Assembly: GCF_003265705.1 (NCBI RefSeq)
Contig: NW_020312968.1
Coordinates: 6,750,812 to 6,814,811 of the forward strand
From: Callorhinus ursinus
Lineage: Eukaryota > Chordata > Mammalia > Carnivora > Otariidae
Direction: 5' to 3'
DNA length: 64,000 nucleotides
Within the stretch, counting starts at the first letter, position 1. Each line of letters opens with the position of its first letter. The translations under genes and the position numbers were made by a program. The notes under the pieces were generated by a model that searched no databases, was not told the origin of the DNA, and was given only the letters and a program-made list of their open reading frames with translations. Positions 1 to 11,901 of the stretch are shown piece after piece.

Positions 1-1580
1 TCTTTTCAAAAGTGAAATTATTTGGCAACAGAAAAAGAATATTTCATATAATTTTTTAGATTTCTAACTTTTCTTTGAAAAGACTTGACAACACTGTGAA
101 TACATCTCACATGGCAATAATCTTCTGTGGCTGAGTAGGCATCTTTTTTCTCTCTGGTCATGAGCCAATCCCTCGGTGGTGGTTTTACTTTTTATGGCAT
201 ATTACCTGCCCAATCCTTAGAGACATCGGAGTTTGAGCCCCCGCCTTAAACTCACTTCAACAAACACTTTTATTGGCATAATCTGTTACCCAGGCGTGAG
301 CAAACTTGTCTGTAGGAATGGAACAGGCAAGCGTGGAATGATAAGAGATCCAGGGAGGTAGAGACCGCTGGGTTCCTGTAGTTCATACAAAGATCACAAG
401 AACATGGAGGAGAGAATTTGCAATTTAAGGCTGATGTACAGGAAATTACAGATGAGCATATGATCTGAAGGAAACAAAAATATAGCCCAAATGTGTGTGC
501 TATTTCATCTACCTCATGGGGGATATTAGCCATCAGAATCTAAAAAGTAGGGATATTAGAATCTAAAAGTAAGCGTATTTTTTATTTTCAATAGCAAGCA
601 TAGTGGTCCATAACTGTCAGTTGGAAGGAGAATGAAGGAGACTGATAGATGAAAGATAGAAGGGGGGCCAATTGCAAAGGCACAAGGTCTATGTACACAG
701 GACTCCAGAAATAGAAGGGCCGCATGCTTGATTTAACGGTCTACTCTTTCCATCTTGGAATTCTTAATAATTTTTGAACAAAAGGAGACCCTACATTTTC
801 CATTCGCACTAAGCCCCACAAATTATATAGCCAGTGCTAAATCCAGGAGCTTTTGGAGCCACACTGAGCTTTCTCTAAGAAAGGACAGAAAAGAGGACAG
901 TTTGTGACATGGTGCACCCATTTGACATGGTCACAAAGACCTAGGAGACAGAGTGAAAGACACAATTTCAAGTTATTATAGGACTTCGTCAAGGTGTGTT
1001 GACAAACCACAGCAGCAACAGATGGGCCAGACTGGAGGGTGGCAAAGAAATTATCTGGACAGTTTTGAGTTGACAGATTAGACAGACCCTGAAGCAAAAG
1101 AAAGAAAAAAAAAGAAAAGGCAAGAACAGAAGTCATGCCCACAACCTAAAAATAAATCACAAGCAGCTGGTATGGAAAAGATTGCCACTCAGGTGTCACT
1201 AGTTTTACCCACATCCACGACCATCACTGTGACCACAGTTTTGGTCCACCTTGTCTGCCAAATGAGAAGGTGGACGTGTCTAAGAAATGTCTTTAAGTTT
1301 TTCTCCAAAACCAAATCCCGACTAAAAAATACCCTGACCGGAAGGGTGATGGGAGATAGAGCCTTGTGGTCTCTGTTTCTCAAATGTTGTCTGATTCTTC
1401 ATCTACAAAGTGTAAGAGGCCCTGGAGTGTGTATATGAATTTTAAATGTCCTTCCCCACATTTGGGAAGCTTACCGCCATTCAAGCTGCTCAACCTCTCA
1501 CTTGGCCTGGAGAGACCGGAGGCCCAATCACGAGATGAGTGTTGACATCATGGGCCTTCTCATCACGGTTCCTTTTGCAG
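1..1580. other. No gene or repeat recognised
   Basis: Unique-looking sequence. A minus-strand frame at 837-1142 begins with a hydrophobic, phenylalanine-rich stretch that resembles a signal peptide, but that stretch comes from a poly-purine run (about 1090-1125) read in reverse, and the rest matches no family I know. I see no promoter, CpG island or known repeat. Confidence 0.5.
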
Positions 1581-1679
1581 GTTCGTCAGTGACCAGACAA
1601 TTGACCACCCAAATCAGGACGCTGTTGAGAGTGCTAAAATGTCAAGCTGGAGAGGACACAGGGACAATGGACATAAACC
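1581..1679 (+). other. Weak candidate exon (99 nt, symmetric)
   Basis: A pyrimidine-rich acceptor ending CCTTTTGCAG lies at 1571-1580, and a consensus donor (GTGAGT) starts at 1680. The 99 nt between them is open in two of three forward frames and divisible by three. One frame starts SSVTRQLTT, the other FVSDQTIDH. I recognise neither peptide. Good splice signals occur by chance in a window of this size, and no neighbouring exon was found, so this is only a candidate. Confidence 0.15.
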
Positions 1680-2340
1680 GTGAGTCCCCCAGGAATCCCC
1701 CCACTATGCCATATAGTCACCCTAATGATAATATTATGGCGCATAACGCAGACATCCCATTAACCTTTAGTAATACCAATATACGTCATCAATAAAAATG
1801 GCGATCACAAAGGCATCGTCAGACACGTTATCAAGTGCTTTTTCTGTGCCAGACACTATTCTTTATACAGTAATATAACTCTCTAATTTTTTTTTAAATT
1901 TTAGATTGAAAACAACAGAAATACATTTTTTAGATGCAGGTGGACAATGCTTTTGAAAACTGGGCTATGAAATTAGTTCTTTGGTCTATTTTAAATGATT
2001 CTGATGCAAATTGGGGTTCATTTGGGTTGTTGGAGTGAGGGATAGATAGCACCTAAAGAACTGAGAGGAACAATGAGAAAACAGTAGCCATTTTAAAATA
2101 CGGACAATGGAAACAAAATTACCTTCAAAGGCAGCTTGAGTATGATACGTAATCTTAAATAAATACAGTCCTTCTTGTTTAATTAAGAAAGTATAACTTT
2201 GAGGTTAACATTAATTTATTCCCCTATGTATTAGGTAAGAATGTTTATTTTAATAACAAATGTTAAAGCAATTATATAAATTTTAAGCATATATTTCACA
2301 TGAGTGACTCTGCCAATATGTGCAAACCAGTGATGAGGTT
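1680..2340. other. AT-rich unique sequence
   Basis: AT-rich sequence with no recognised gene, repeat or regulatory element. Confidence 0.5.
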
Positions 2341-2355
2341 TATAAATTACTTCAT

Positions 2356-2560
2356 GAGGTACCTGGATAGCTCAGTCAGTTAGGCCCCCGACTTGATTTC
2401 CACTGGGTTGTGATCTCAGGGTCTTGAGATCAAGCCCCTGGATGGGCTTCGCACTCAGCAGGGAGTCTGCTGGAGATTCTCTCCCTCTGCCCTCCCCCTG
2501 CTCGCTTGCTCTCTCTCTCCTTCCCCCTCTAAAATAATAAATAAAAATCTTTAAAAAAAT
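2356..2560 (+). mobile_element. Carnivore tRNA-derived SINE (SINEC type)
   Basis: Diverged head ('ACCTGGATAGCTCAGTCAG'), TGATCTCAGGGTCTTGAGATC core, CT-rich body and AAATAAAAATCTTTAAAAAAA tail. Target-site duplication TATAAATTACTTCAT at 2341-2355 and 2561-2575 with one mismatch. The core variant suggests an older subfamily than the copies with 'GGGATCGAGCCC'. Confidence 0.95.
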
Positions 2561-2663
2561 TATAAATTATTTCATTGCTTTATATATATATATATCCAAA
2601 AACAACCTGCAGAGAAAGTCTCTGGGAAAATGTCAAATATTTTATATATATTAATTGGCTTCT

Positions 2664-2862
2664 TTTTTAAAAAAAAAAAGGATTTTATTTATTTATTTGA
2701 CAGAGAGTTGGCGAGAGCAGGAACACAAGCAGGGGGAGTGGGAGAGGGAGAAGCAGGCTTTGCGCTGAGCAGGGAGCCCTATGCGGGGCTCGATCCCAGG
2801 ACTCTGGCATCATGACCTGAGCCGAAGGCAGATGCTTAACGACTGAGCCACCCAGGTGCCCT
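2664..2862 (-). mobile_element. Carnivore SINE, minus strand
   Basis: Read on the minus strand it has the SINEC head, Pol III box region and A-tail; on the plus strand it runs from TTTTAAAAAAAAAAAGGATTTTATTT to GAGCCACCCAGGTGCC in pieces. Target-site duplication ATTAATTGGCTTCT at 2650-2663 and 2863-2876 is perfect. It lies about 100 bp from the SINE at 2356 in opposite orientation. Confidence 0.95.
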
Positions 2863-2876
2863 ATTAATTGGCTTCT

Positions 2877-3585
2877 AAAGATAGATATAGATATATAGGT
2901 AGAATTATGGTATTGCTACATTACCTAATAAAAAAGCTGTAAAGTTTATTTTTCCTTTCTCAGAGGATATCTCTAAGGAATAATTAGGTTTCTATAACTG
3001 TGAATATTTTGCAGTTCTTACAACCAGTTGCTATAAGAATTCAGGGGATTAGGTATAGTATGCAAATTTCTTATATTTATTAATTATGTGAGCCATGTTT
3101 AAAATCATGACGTCTCCTTTCTTAAACTTACAGTTAGCATCTTCTGAAATGTCTTTCCATACATTATGGAAATTCATAGCATACAAATTGCAAGCGAACC
3201 CATCAAATATTAGAATAAATTTCATTAAAATATCACCAGCCGTTATTTCCCAGGAATGAAATTCTTTATACAGCAATATAACTCTTTATATTTCCTGATT
3301 ATAAAAATAAATGCATACTTATGGTAAAAAATAAAAATGGGGAAGAAAAGTATACAAATGAAAGTAAAAGTTTCATGCATAGGAGGATTATGAATTACTC
3401 CTTAATTTCTTTATGCTCTCCAGTAATTTAACTTTTATAGTAAATAGGTATCAATTTTCCAATCAAGATGAACAATGACTGTGCATTAAAGTAAAGTAAA
3501 ATGCTACTTATTTGTTGAGAGTAGGAAAGAATGAGATATGGCAATGTGTTTTCTATAAATAAACACTTGACCATTCTTAGAAAAA
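2877..3585. other. AT-rich sequence, no gene seen
   Basis: AT-rich, no coding signal. Part of 3270-3450 has the texture of an old LINE 3' end, but I cannot assign it. Confidence 0.4.
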
Positions 3586-3589
3586 TTGG

Positions 3590-3660
3590 GTTTTAGTCCT
3601 AAATCGGACATGTGGTAACTCTGTGACCTTAACCAAGTGTCCCTAGCCCTCTCGGTCAGC
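3590..3660 (+). mobile_element. MIR fragment (probable)
   Basis: 'CTCTGTGACCTTAACCAAGTG' split across the MIR core pattern (CTGTGTGACCTTGGGCAAGT). Short and diverged. Confidence 0.45.
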
Positions 3661-3715
3661 TAAGACAGAGGGAGACTTTCTGCCAATTCATTCTCTCTGC
3701 TCATTTATTCCTGTC

Positions 3716-3798
3716 TGTCCATTCATTCAGCCAATACTATTGAGAACCCATATATGCCAGGCTCTGTTCCAGCACAAGAGTGAACACACCATCTGGAT
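3716..3798 (-). mobile_element. L2 3'-end fragment, reverse orientation
   Basis: CATTCATTCAGCCAATA followed by ATGCCAGGCTCTGTTCCAGC matches the reverse complement of the L2 3' end (AATGAATG ... GTGCCTGGCA). Old and diverged. Confidence 0.55.
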
Positions 3799-3821
3799 TT
3801 TTATTAAGTCTTTCCAGCTCC

Positions 3822-4038
3822 AGGGTGCCTGGGTGGCTCAGTCATTAAGCGTCTGCCTTCAGTTCAGGTCATGATCCCAGGGTCCTGGGATCGAGTCCCA
3901 CACCAGGCTCCCTGCTCAGTGGGAAGCCTGCTTCTCCCTCTTCCACTGCCCCTGCTTGTGTTCCCTCTCTTGCTGTGTCTCTCTCTTGTCAAATAAATAA
4001 AATATTTAAAAAAAAATAAAAAATAAAATAAAATAAAA
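3822..4038 (+). mobile_element. Carnivore SINE with long A/T tail
   Basis: Full SINEC structure starting AGGGTGCCTGGGTGGCTCA. The target-site duplication AAGTCTTTCCAGCTCC is perfect at 3806-3821 and 4039-4054. The tail has extended into an (AAAAT)n-like run, typical of a microsatellite born from a SINE tail. Confidence 0.96.
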
Positions 4039-4054
4039 AAGTCTTTCCAGCTCC

Positions 4055-5386
4055 CCTGTGCAGATGGGTTACAAAGGGGTATGGTGAGGTGGGATGGCAG
4101 GCAGGGGCCCCTACAGTGTACTGAGTGCTGATGGTGGCCTTTGACAAGAGCAAGGGCAGTGGACACTGAGAGAGGCAGACAAGTTCAAGACATATTTGGA
4201 ATTAGAACAATCTTAAGACTAGCCAATGAAACAGAAGACCTGTAGGAAAGAACAAGGAAAAGAAGGATTTAAAAATAATTCCTAGGCTCCTGGGCTTCAA
4301 TTATTCATGGAATGAAAGCAACCATTATAGTGTATGGGGAATGATAGATGATTAATGTATAAGCAAATAAATAAGATCCTTTTAGATAGAAAATCAGAGT
4401 CATAGGATAGAAAAGGACTGGAATAGTATAAGAAGATAATGGGGGAGGAGAGAAGGTATATTTTCACCAGGATACCAGGAAGGGACTTTCTGAGAAGTTG
4501 CATTTAAGCGGAGACCTAAATGAAGTCTCTAGAATGGGGGACATGATCATCATCTATACTATGTCAGACAAAACTCTGAAAATCACAGAAATTCAAAAAA
4601 TTTCCTTCAGATTCCATGTCAGAATTTACTCAGTGGCTATTCCTGCTCTAGACTATATTTATTTTTTAAAAATTCAGGGGTTCCTTATTACTGTAATACC
4701 CATTCTCTTATAATTTTCCAGTTACAAAGATAGTTATGCAATATCTTCCACATCCAAGAACATGGCCTGGACTACTTAAAATAAAAGGGATTTTGCTAAT
4801 TACTTTCTAGGATTCTTTAGTAAAATTATTTGTTAACTTGTTTTTCAGGACAATTTTCAAGCTACGTATCTGACCCTACTGGATATTGGGTAGAAAACAG
4901 ACTATGTTTGTTATTGTCAGATATCCGTGAGGCTTTCTTGGTGCTCTTTGGGAAATAAGTCTTCTAATATTGTCATAATTTAGTCTTCTATACTGATGCT
5001 AGAAGAATGATTCAGGCTTGGATCATTATGACTTACTACAGAGAGATTAATTTTAAGAAATGAAGAGCTCAGAGGAATAGGGTGTTCTAACTATGAAATT
5101 GTTAGGAGCTACTACATCCCCAGTACAATGAGGAGCTTGTAGAAAACTTGCCAACAGGGGATGGAGGCAGACAGAACCAGGGGGAGGAGTCATACTTCTT
5201 GGATTATCAGGTGAAGGATGGATTGACTAGGAAAATCTTGAGTAAGTGAAAATGGTCCAGCACTCAGAAAAAAAAGGAGAAGAAAAATTTTCCCTACAGA
5301 CTTCCAATTAATAAATGGAGATAAAATATAGAAATCAGCAAATCATAGTTTCACAACCATCAGAGTAATAATTAATTCAGCTAGGA
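4055..5386. other. Unique sequence, no gene seen
   Basis: About 1.3 kb without a recognised repeat or coding signal. Short overlapping frames on both strands look like chance. Confidence 0.5.
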
Positions 5387-5588
5387 GGGCGCCTGGGTGG
5401 CTCAGTCATTTAGGCATCTGTCTTCGGCTCAGGTCATGATCCCAGGGTCCTGGGATTGAGTCCCGCGTCGGGCTCCCTGCTCAGTGGGGAGTCTGCCTCT
5501 CCCTCTGCCTCTGCCATTCACCCTGCTTGTACGCTCTCTCTCGCTCTCTCTCTCTCAAATAAATAAATAAAATCTTAAAGGAAAAAAA
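5387..5588 (+). mobile_element. Carnivore SINE
   Basis: Well preserved head GGGCGCCTGGGTGGCTCAG, 'GATCCCAGGGTCCTGGGATT' core, CT repeat and AATAAATAAATAAAATC tail. I could not find a clear target-site duplication. Confidence 0.93.
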
Positions 5589-5876
5589 CGGGATCTCTAT
5601 CTTAGACATCTCCACACTAGGCAATTAAAACCGGCTTTTGAAAAGAGAAAACAACAGGAATTTAAATAATCATGTCCCGGTGAAATCTCTAAACTTCAGA
5701 AAGTAGACGAACTGGTTGACGTGGGTGAGCAGCAAATGTCTAAAGTGATCCAGACCTAAGGGATTCTGAACACCAGGGAGGACTGCTGATATTTGTGTCT
5801 ATTTTTCCCATAATTTTTCTCATTCGTTGAGTAAACAAAAAATTTGATAGAAGTTCTAGGCTTCTTCTCTTAAGGG

Positions 5877-6094
5877 CAGGTTTCTCAATCATGGCCCCAT
5901 TCATACATTGGACCAAAAAATTCTTTTTGTGGGTGGCTGGGCCTCTGATCTGTAGGGTATTTAGCCACATGCCTGGCCTCTGCACACCAGATGCCAATTG
6001 CACCAGCCCCCTAGTTGTGACAACCAAAATTGTCTCCAGACTTTGTCAAATGTCCCATAGGAGACAAAATCATCCCTGGCTGAGAAACACGGCT
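5877..6094 (-). mobile_element. MER20 (hAT-Charlie DNA transposon)
   Basis: Near full-length (about 218 bp) reverse copy. It begins CAGGTTTCTCAA, contains CTCTGCACACCAGATGCCA and TTGTGACAACCAAAATTGTC, and ends GGCTGAGAAACACGGCTG. All of these align with the reverse complement of the MER20 consensus as I recall it. Confidence 0.88.
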
Positions 6095-6925
6095 GGAGGA
6101 GAATGTGTTCCTATATACCATAAAATCAAAGAGCCACACATTGCTGGATTCTTTATGAGTGACAGAATTAAAAGCATAGGGAAGATCCGAGACAGAAAGA
6201 TACAAGGGCACCAACCCGCGAACCTCATGTCTTCTCATCTTGGCTTGTTCTCTAGTAGTGGCTTTGTGCTCCTGTTACACAACGCTCGTGTTTTCTTGCT
6301 TCGCGTTCTTATTTGGATAGGCTTCATTGAGGTCTTTTGTAATTATCCATTCCTGACAAAGAGATGCGTGTTCAGATTTGATGTTTTGAAACAGGCAAGG
6401 TATGTGGAAGGCTGAGGCTTTTCAAGTCACTGGATCGCTGTCTCTGCCTCCCCGAACACCTCACTTTCTAAAGACAAGGCATCTTTGAGGAAACAGTAGT
6501 TGGAGAAGGTGGCATCTGATGTGAGACTAGCTGTGAAGCACTGTATCCTTGGAGTGTCATTCACAAAATAAAGAGTCATACTGTTTAGTAGGTCCTGCAG
6601 CACCTAGTAATTCGTAGACGGTAGATTGTAATTTTTCATGACTTCTCTTTCTAGAAAGTCTAAGAGGCAAGTGGCTTAGGGGAGATCTCACTCAAGTCCA
6701 GCAGAGCTATGCCAAGAGAAAGTTTGCCAACACTGGGAATTTTTAAAAAATCATCATCCACTTGCCGCCCAGCCCAGCCATATCTGTCTTCTATAGATAT
6801 GAGAAGTTTACCAGACATCAGGAAACATAAAATAAAATTGGACTCTATAATACATTTTTTCTTGTTCATCAACAAAAAATATGTAGTAATACTTCTTTCA
6901 TAAAAGTTAGAAAGTCACTAAAGGA
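6095..6925. other. Unique sequence, no gene seen
   Basis: No recognised repeat or gene. The 174-codon frame at 5891-6415 starts inside the MER20 and has no family resemblance. Confidence 0.45.
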
Positions 6926-6929
6926 AATG

Positions 6930-7262
6930 TGGAAAACGCATGAAAGTACAAAGAAAAAAATTATCCCTAGTACTACTACCCAAACCCGAATACCACCACT
7001 AATGTTCTGTGGATTTCTTTCCAGTTTCTTTTTTTAATGTACACGTTTAGAGAGTATAGAAGAGTGGGGGAGAAAAAAATACATATATATATATATATAT
7101 ATTTCAGTACCCCACTTTTTAAGTTAGAATTGTATGAAATGCATTTTAAATGTTATTCGTAAACATAATTTTCAATGGTACATTAAGTTGCATCAAAATG
7201 ATGTACCATGGCTACTTAGACTGATTCTAATGATGCACCATTAAAGAGACTTTGTTATTATA
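6930..7262 (+). mobile_element. Ancient LINE-derived repeat (uncertain)
   Basis: TTATCCCTAGTACTACTACC, TTTCTTTCCAGTTTC and ATTTTCAATGGTACATTAAG follow the order of a common old mammalian repeat (…ATCCCACCACCCAGAGATAACC … TTCCTTCCAGT … TTTTTAATGGCTGCAT). Family assignment is unsure. A (TA)n tract sits inside at 7083-7102. Confidence 0.45.
7083..7102. repeat. (TA)n microsatellite
   Basis: About ten TA units, interrupting the older repeat around it. Confidence 0.9.
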
Positions 7263-7680
7263 GAGTTCCAAAACTAATGCTATTGAATCCAAGGGCATAA
7301 ACATTTGAAACATCTTAATATGTATTGGGTATACAAAAATTTGAATCAATTTATAGACCGGCCAGGAAAACACAAATATGCCTATCTCATCTTGTTCTTA
7401 CCAATATTGGATAATTTCATTAGCTTTATTCTTTGGTTGGGTTAATTTTGTTCTTTACTTTCATAACCAATAATCCTATTTTCCCCATATATTTGTGTAC
7501 TAACTGCATTTCCTCTTTGGGAAAATACTATGTCTGTTGCAGTGTGTCGTCAAAAGAGAGAAATCAAAAGCAGAAGGAAAATACTTATCATCAAGACAAT
7601 TTTGAAAGTTTATGGTCATTGCAAAAAGTAGAATTCCTGATTTCACCATTCTCGAGACCTTTCATTCTCATTTCTCATCA
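7263..7680. other. Unique AT-rich sequence
   Basis: No gene or clear repeat. Confidence 0.45.
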
Positions 7681-7684
7681 CGCT

Positions 7685-8042
7685 GCCACCCATAACTATG
7701 ATTTGCAAACAATCTGCAGCTTCTCCAATAAGCCATATGCTGTCAACGCCTCGACTTTGTACATGCTGTTCCCTTATCTGGAATGTCCTTTAACGTATAC
7801 CCCAATCACACACACCACACATGCACACAGCGCCTGTGGCCTTTCCCAGGCCCCAGCAGTCGCTTATCCTTACCTTTCTCATAGCCCCTGACATCCCACA
7901 TCCTTATCACTAATATTCTTTTCAGACTTTCCCTCCTGCCCATGGTTTCCACAAGAGCAGGGACACCTCATCTTTGATTTCTAGATACCACCTCATTTAT
8001 TATCATGCCTGAAAGAAAGTAGAAGTTCAGTAAATGGTTCTT
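7685..8042 (+). mobile_element. L2 LINE fragment
   Basis: Contains CATGCTGTTCCCTTATCTGG followed by AATGTCCTTT (L2: TGCTGTTCCCTCTGCCTGGAATGCTCTTCC) and ends near 'AGTAGAAGTTCAGTAAATGG' (L2: AGTAGGCGCTCAATAAATG). The open frame at 7433-7891 runs into this element and is not a gene. Confidence 0.7.
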
Positions 8043-8129
8043 TCCCTCTGGACATTATTGTGTAATAAACGTCATGCCTTCTCAGTTATCCAACTCTGTC
8101 ATCCCCAGTAATTGTTAGGATTTTGAGGG

Positions 8130-8357
8130 AGAGACTGAGTAGAAAGAATACAAGCTTCAGAGTCAGCCAAACCTAGGTTCAAACTTCCAGTTCTACCGCT
8201 AACCAGTTCAGTGTCCTTGGAATAATTACCTAATATCTTTGACACTCCACTGGAACAAAGAGTGATCATAATATGTACCTTACAGGATTATTTGAATATA
8301 AATGAGGTATTGAACAGATGTAAAGAATCTGGCATATAGTAGTGGCTCTCAATAGTA
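8130..8357 (+). mobile_element. MIR
   Basis: Order of motifs fits MIR: 'CTTCAGAGTCAGCCAAACCT', GGTTCAAACTTCCAG, then ATAATTACCTAATATCTTTG, TGTACCTTACAGGATTATTT and GGCATATAGTAGTGGCTCTC. Confidence 0.75.
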
Positions 8358-8921
8358 GACCACTTTCTAGTTATTGTTGTGTATTTCCATTATATGCATA
8401 CTTCTATTGCATATATATTTCCTTTATAAGGCATATTACTGAATTCAAAGATCTGATACCTAAGTATGTATTTTTCTTTGAATCATGAAGGCCAAGACAC
8501 AAGGTCAGTTGCACTGACCATATTCCTGCTGCCTGGGCAAGAATATTCCTTTTAAGCAAATCTTAGAGAAGAATTAGTTCTAATCACAGTTGAGAAAAGT
8601 AGGCCTATATTTTCCAAAGGCAAGAGAAATCAAGTTCTCTGTAAAATAACACATGATCTAATCAACGACTGCTTAATTTTTTTCTGTTTGCCCCATTAAT
8701 ATTGCTGAAGGTATTTGGGGACCTCAAATTACTATAAATAAAGACTTGCTGTCTCTGATGGCTGAAGAAAAGAACTTTTGGAACATGCTCTACTTTTCAT
8801 TTCTAAAAATATATCCACTTGGGCCACACTACAGAAGTACATGAAATCTTCCCAGTTAAAAATCGGATTTACACTGGTGGTGTGTTCAGCACAAGCACGT
8901 GTACATGCAAACACATGCATG

Positions 8922-8924
<3 letters not shown>
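8358..8924. other. Unique sequence, no gene seen
   Basis: No recognised feature. Confidence 0.45.

Positions 8925-8972
<48 letters not shown>
8925..8972. repeat. (AC)24 microsatellite
   Basis: Uninterrupted AC dinucleotide run of 48 bp, preceded by a looser alternating stretch (ACATGCATGCGT). Likely length-polymorphic. Cys/Val- and Thr/His-repeat frames here are artefacts of the repeat. Confidence 0.97.
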
Positions 8973-8973
<1 letters not shown>

Positions 8974-9827
8974 AGAAACCCTCTGAAGCTCAGTTTCTTT
9001 TATTTATCAAACAGCCATGATTCATGTGTGCCTTCTGTGTGCCTCCCTTAGGGCTAAAAGACATTTGCATCCATCTGCCAACCAGATGAACCCAGAAAAA
9101 AAGTCACAAAAAGTGCCTAAGCGAGGGTAATACAAGTATTTGTGCAGAATAAATTTGCCAAGATCTTTTTCCTCTACCTTTACCCCAAACCCCATCACAA
9201 GCTGGTTTTACATCCCACATGCCACGGTTTCCCTTCTGATGACAGCTCAGACCATCCTGCCCAGCACTTTGTGTTCTCAGCCTCATACCACACATGATTA
9301 AACGTAGAATATGAGCCTCTAGTACAGTGCACAGCATAAAAATGTGCTCAATACACAGTGTTTTCTTTCTACCTTTTCAAATCCTTCTGAGCGTTCGCCA
9401 GATCCTCCTCCACACCCCGTGGAGGATTCCTGCCACAGAGAGTCAAAGTTACTGCCCCAGGCAGGCCTTCTCAGATGCTGAGAAATGTCCAGGGATTTTC
9501 CATTTGGGAGGTTTCTGGCATTCTGACATATGAAGAAATGCCAAAAACGGCTTTCAAAAATAATAGATTTTAAGCTTTTGCATCTCACAAAAGAATGTTT
9601 TTAAGTACTACGGTGTACTCTACGGTGATACTTACAAGATTACCCTAGGATTTGTAAAAAGATGCTACAGCAAGTGCAGCTGAGGAATGCCGACAGGAGT
9701 TTCAAATGCATCCTACATGTCATCCTCCAAATCTGTTCATTGTGTTCTGTCCATGTGTAAAGCCCCACTTGGAAGTGACATTTGAAAAATAAATTTCAAG
9801 TCCTTTGAACTGTAAACTCTTCATTTA
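8973..9827. other. Unique sequence, no gene seen
   Basis: No recognised repeat. Short frames on both strands, none with recognisable domains. Confidence 0.45.
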
Positions 9828-9842
9828 TAAAGTCCTTACTCC

Positions 9843-10037
9843 CAGGCGCCTGGGTGGCTCAGTTGGCTAAGCGTCTGCCTTCGTCTCAGGTCATGATCCC
9901 AGGGTCCTGGGATCGAGCCCCTGTGTCAGGCTCCCTGCTCCGCGGGGAGCCTGCTTCTCCTTCTCCCTCTGCCCCTCCCCCTGCCCCTTCTGTCTCTCTC
10001 TCAAATAAATAAAATCTAAAAAATTAAAAAAAATAAA
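9843..10037 (+). mobile_element. Carnivore SINE
   Basis: Complete SINEC copy close to consensus (GGCGCCTGGGTGGCTCAG, CCTGCTCCGCGGGGAGCC). Target-site duplication TAAAGTCCTTACTCC at 9828-9842 and 10038-10052 is perfect, so this is a fairly recent insertion. Confidence 0.97.
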
Positions 10038-10052
10038 TAAAGTCCTTACTCC

Positions 10053-10800
10053 TATTCTCATCATAGTGCTTGCCACCAGACATCTATGAAAACAAAACCA
10101 TGAGCAAATAATAAAATAGATGGGGCAAGATTTCCCCTGAAAAGAGGTGGAAAAGGGCTTAGGGGAGCCAAATGAGGCCATTATGGCCACATCAACTTAC
10201 AGGTTGAACTGGGAAGAATTTCTCTCCACAACCCCCTGGCAACTCATTCACTGTCACTAAGGGGGCCGCGACCCCCCACTTGGATAAGCAGGGTCCCACT
10301 CCAGCCCCCCAGGAGGGTGAAATGGAACGGGAGCCGTGACAAGCAGGCCCTGAATTAGCAGGCTATGACTAGAATAATTTTCCCCAGACTTCTCTGGCAA
10401 AAGTAAGCTATTCCTCCTGCAGAGACGCCTCTTGAGTTTATAACTTTTCAACTGAAATGTTTTTCTGAAGTAATTACAAGGCACCAGTGAACACTGAGTA
10501 GAGGTTACTATTTTAAATGATAAACTATTTTAATTGTAAGAGAAATAAACAATGGGATATTTGAATTGCTTATAATGACGGATACACAGAGAGGCACAGA
10601 ACAATATATTTATAACTGGAAACCACAGGTTAAAATATAACATTAAATATACATAAGGATATAATCTATCCATGCTCTTGTGAAATTGTAGGGTTCAAGA
10701 CGTGATGTGATTGTTCTATGGGTTACTGAATAGTAGAAAAAGAATTATATGCAAACAGTATGGAAAAAGACAACATGATAGTAAGACAGCTTGGGCTTTG
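10053..10800. other. Unique sequence, no gene seen
   Basis: No recognised repeat or coding signal. Confidence 0.45.
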
Positions 10801-10804
10801 GTCC

Positions 10805-11312
10805 CCTTCTCCTCTTCTCTTCCCCCCTTAACTCCACAATCTGGATTTTGCCACCACTCCTGGGCCTACCACTCACCTACCCCAACCTCCTGGAAACTAC
10901 TTTTGCCAACAACGTAAACTCATTGTTGCTAAACTCAAGGACACTTTTCATCTTTGTCTTATTTGATCTCCTGCCACAGCATTTGCCTCTGTGGCAAACG
11001 CCCTTCTTTCTGGAATCACTCAGTCTTGACTTCCTTGACATCATCTCTCTCGGACGTCACCTTATCACCTGATCCACTCCTTCTCAGCCTCCTTGCAAAT
11101 GCTTCTTTGTTTTTGATCCCCTCACTGTTGTTACTAAAGGTGCATCATAGGTCCTTTTTTCCTTTCTCAATGTACATTATTTCCCCAGTGACTTCATCGG
11201 TTCCAGTGACTTCAAGAGCTTTCTCCTTGCTAAAGGATGTCCTAATCTATACCACCAGGCCAAGTCTCTCTCTCCTGTGCTCCAGGCCGATCGGAGCTAA
11301 CTGTTTACAGGA
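10805..11312 (+). mobile_element. L2 LINE fragment (probable)
   Basis: Pyrimidine-rich sense strand with short stretches in L2 ORF2/3' order, such as 'CTTCTCAGCCTCCTTGCAAA' (L2: TTCTCAGTCTCCTTTGCTGG). The overlapping 93- and 140-codon frames here are probably relics of this LINE rather than genes. Confidence 0.5.
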
Positions 11313-11316
11313 CAAC

Positions 11317-11730
11317 TGTATCAGTTATCTATCGCTGCACAACAAATCCCCTCAAAATAGTGGTGCAAATCCATGACAGTTGTTTTACTCCTGAATCTGG
11401 AGGTCAACTGGGCTCAGCTAGGCAGTTCTCACTGTGTCCAGGTCTCAGGAGTTGTGGTCAGACAATGGCTGGGGTTGGGATCATCTCAAAGTCTTCATTC
11501 ACATGTCTGTCACCCAGGTTGGAAGACTTGATTAGCTGGAGACTTAAACTCTGGACAATTTCTCTCTATATGTATGTATGCAGTCACTCCTCTGGGTGGC
11601 CAAACTTCTAACATGACAGTTGAAAGTTCTGAAAAAGAGTCCATGTTCAGACGTGATGTCCTCGTGTTTGGAACTGATCTGACATTTACAGCCAGGTCAT
11701 GTTATTCTCCTGTTGGACATAAGCAATCTC
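11317..11730 (-). mobile_element. MaLR-type LTR (MLT1-like), reverse
   Basis: Begins TGTATCAGTTATCTATCGCT then GCACAACAAATCCCCTCAAA, the reverse end of MLT1-type LTRs (TGTATTAGTTTCCTATTGCTGC…ACAAATTACC). CTGGAGGTCAACTGGGCTCA and CTAGGCAGTTCTCACTG continue the pattern. The distal end is unclear. Confidence 0.65.
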
Positions 11731-11901
11731 ATAGAATACTGACCTCAGACAAGGTTACTCTGAGACCATAAGATAAAACAAGACCACTTCATAATGTTGT
11801 GTAAGCACAGGTAAAAATGCCACTATGACATCTATAAAATATCCAACCATAGCATTAACTCCACTTTCTGACAGCATCCAATCTGGACCAAATCTATGCT
11901 T

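Noticed and set aside
837..1142. Minus-strand frame with a signal-peptide-like start
   Set aside because: The hydrophobic stretch comes from a poly-purine run read in reverse; the remainder is unfamiliar.
5387..5588. tRNA genes suggested by tRNA-like heads of SINEs (example copy)
   Set aside because: These are tRNA-derived SINE heads with A-tails and target-site duplications, not functional tRNA genes.
10954..11376. 140-codon plus-strand frame
   Set aside because: Lies in probable L2 sequence and runs into an LTR; a relic, not a gene.
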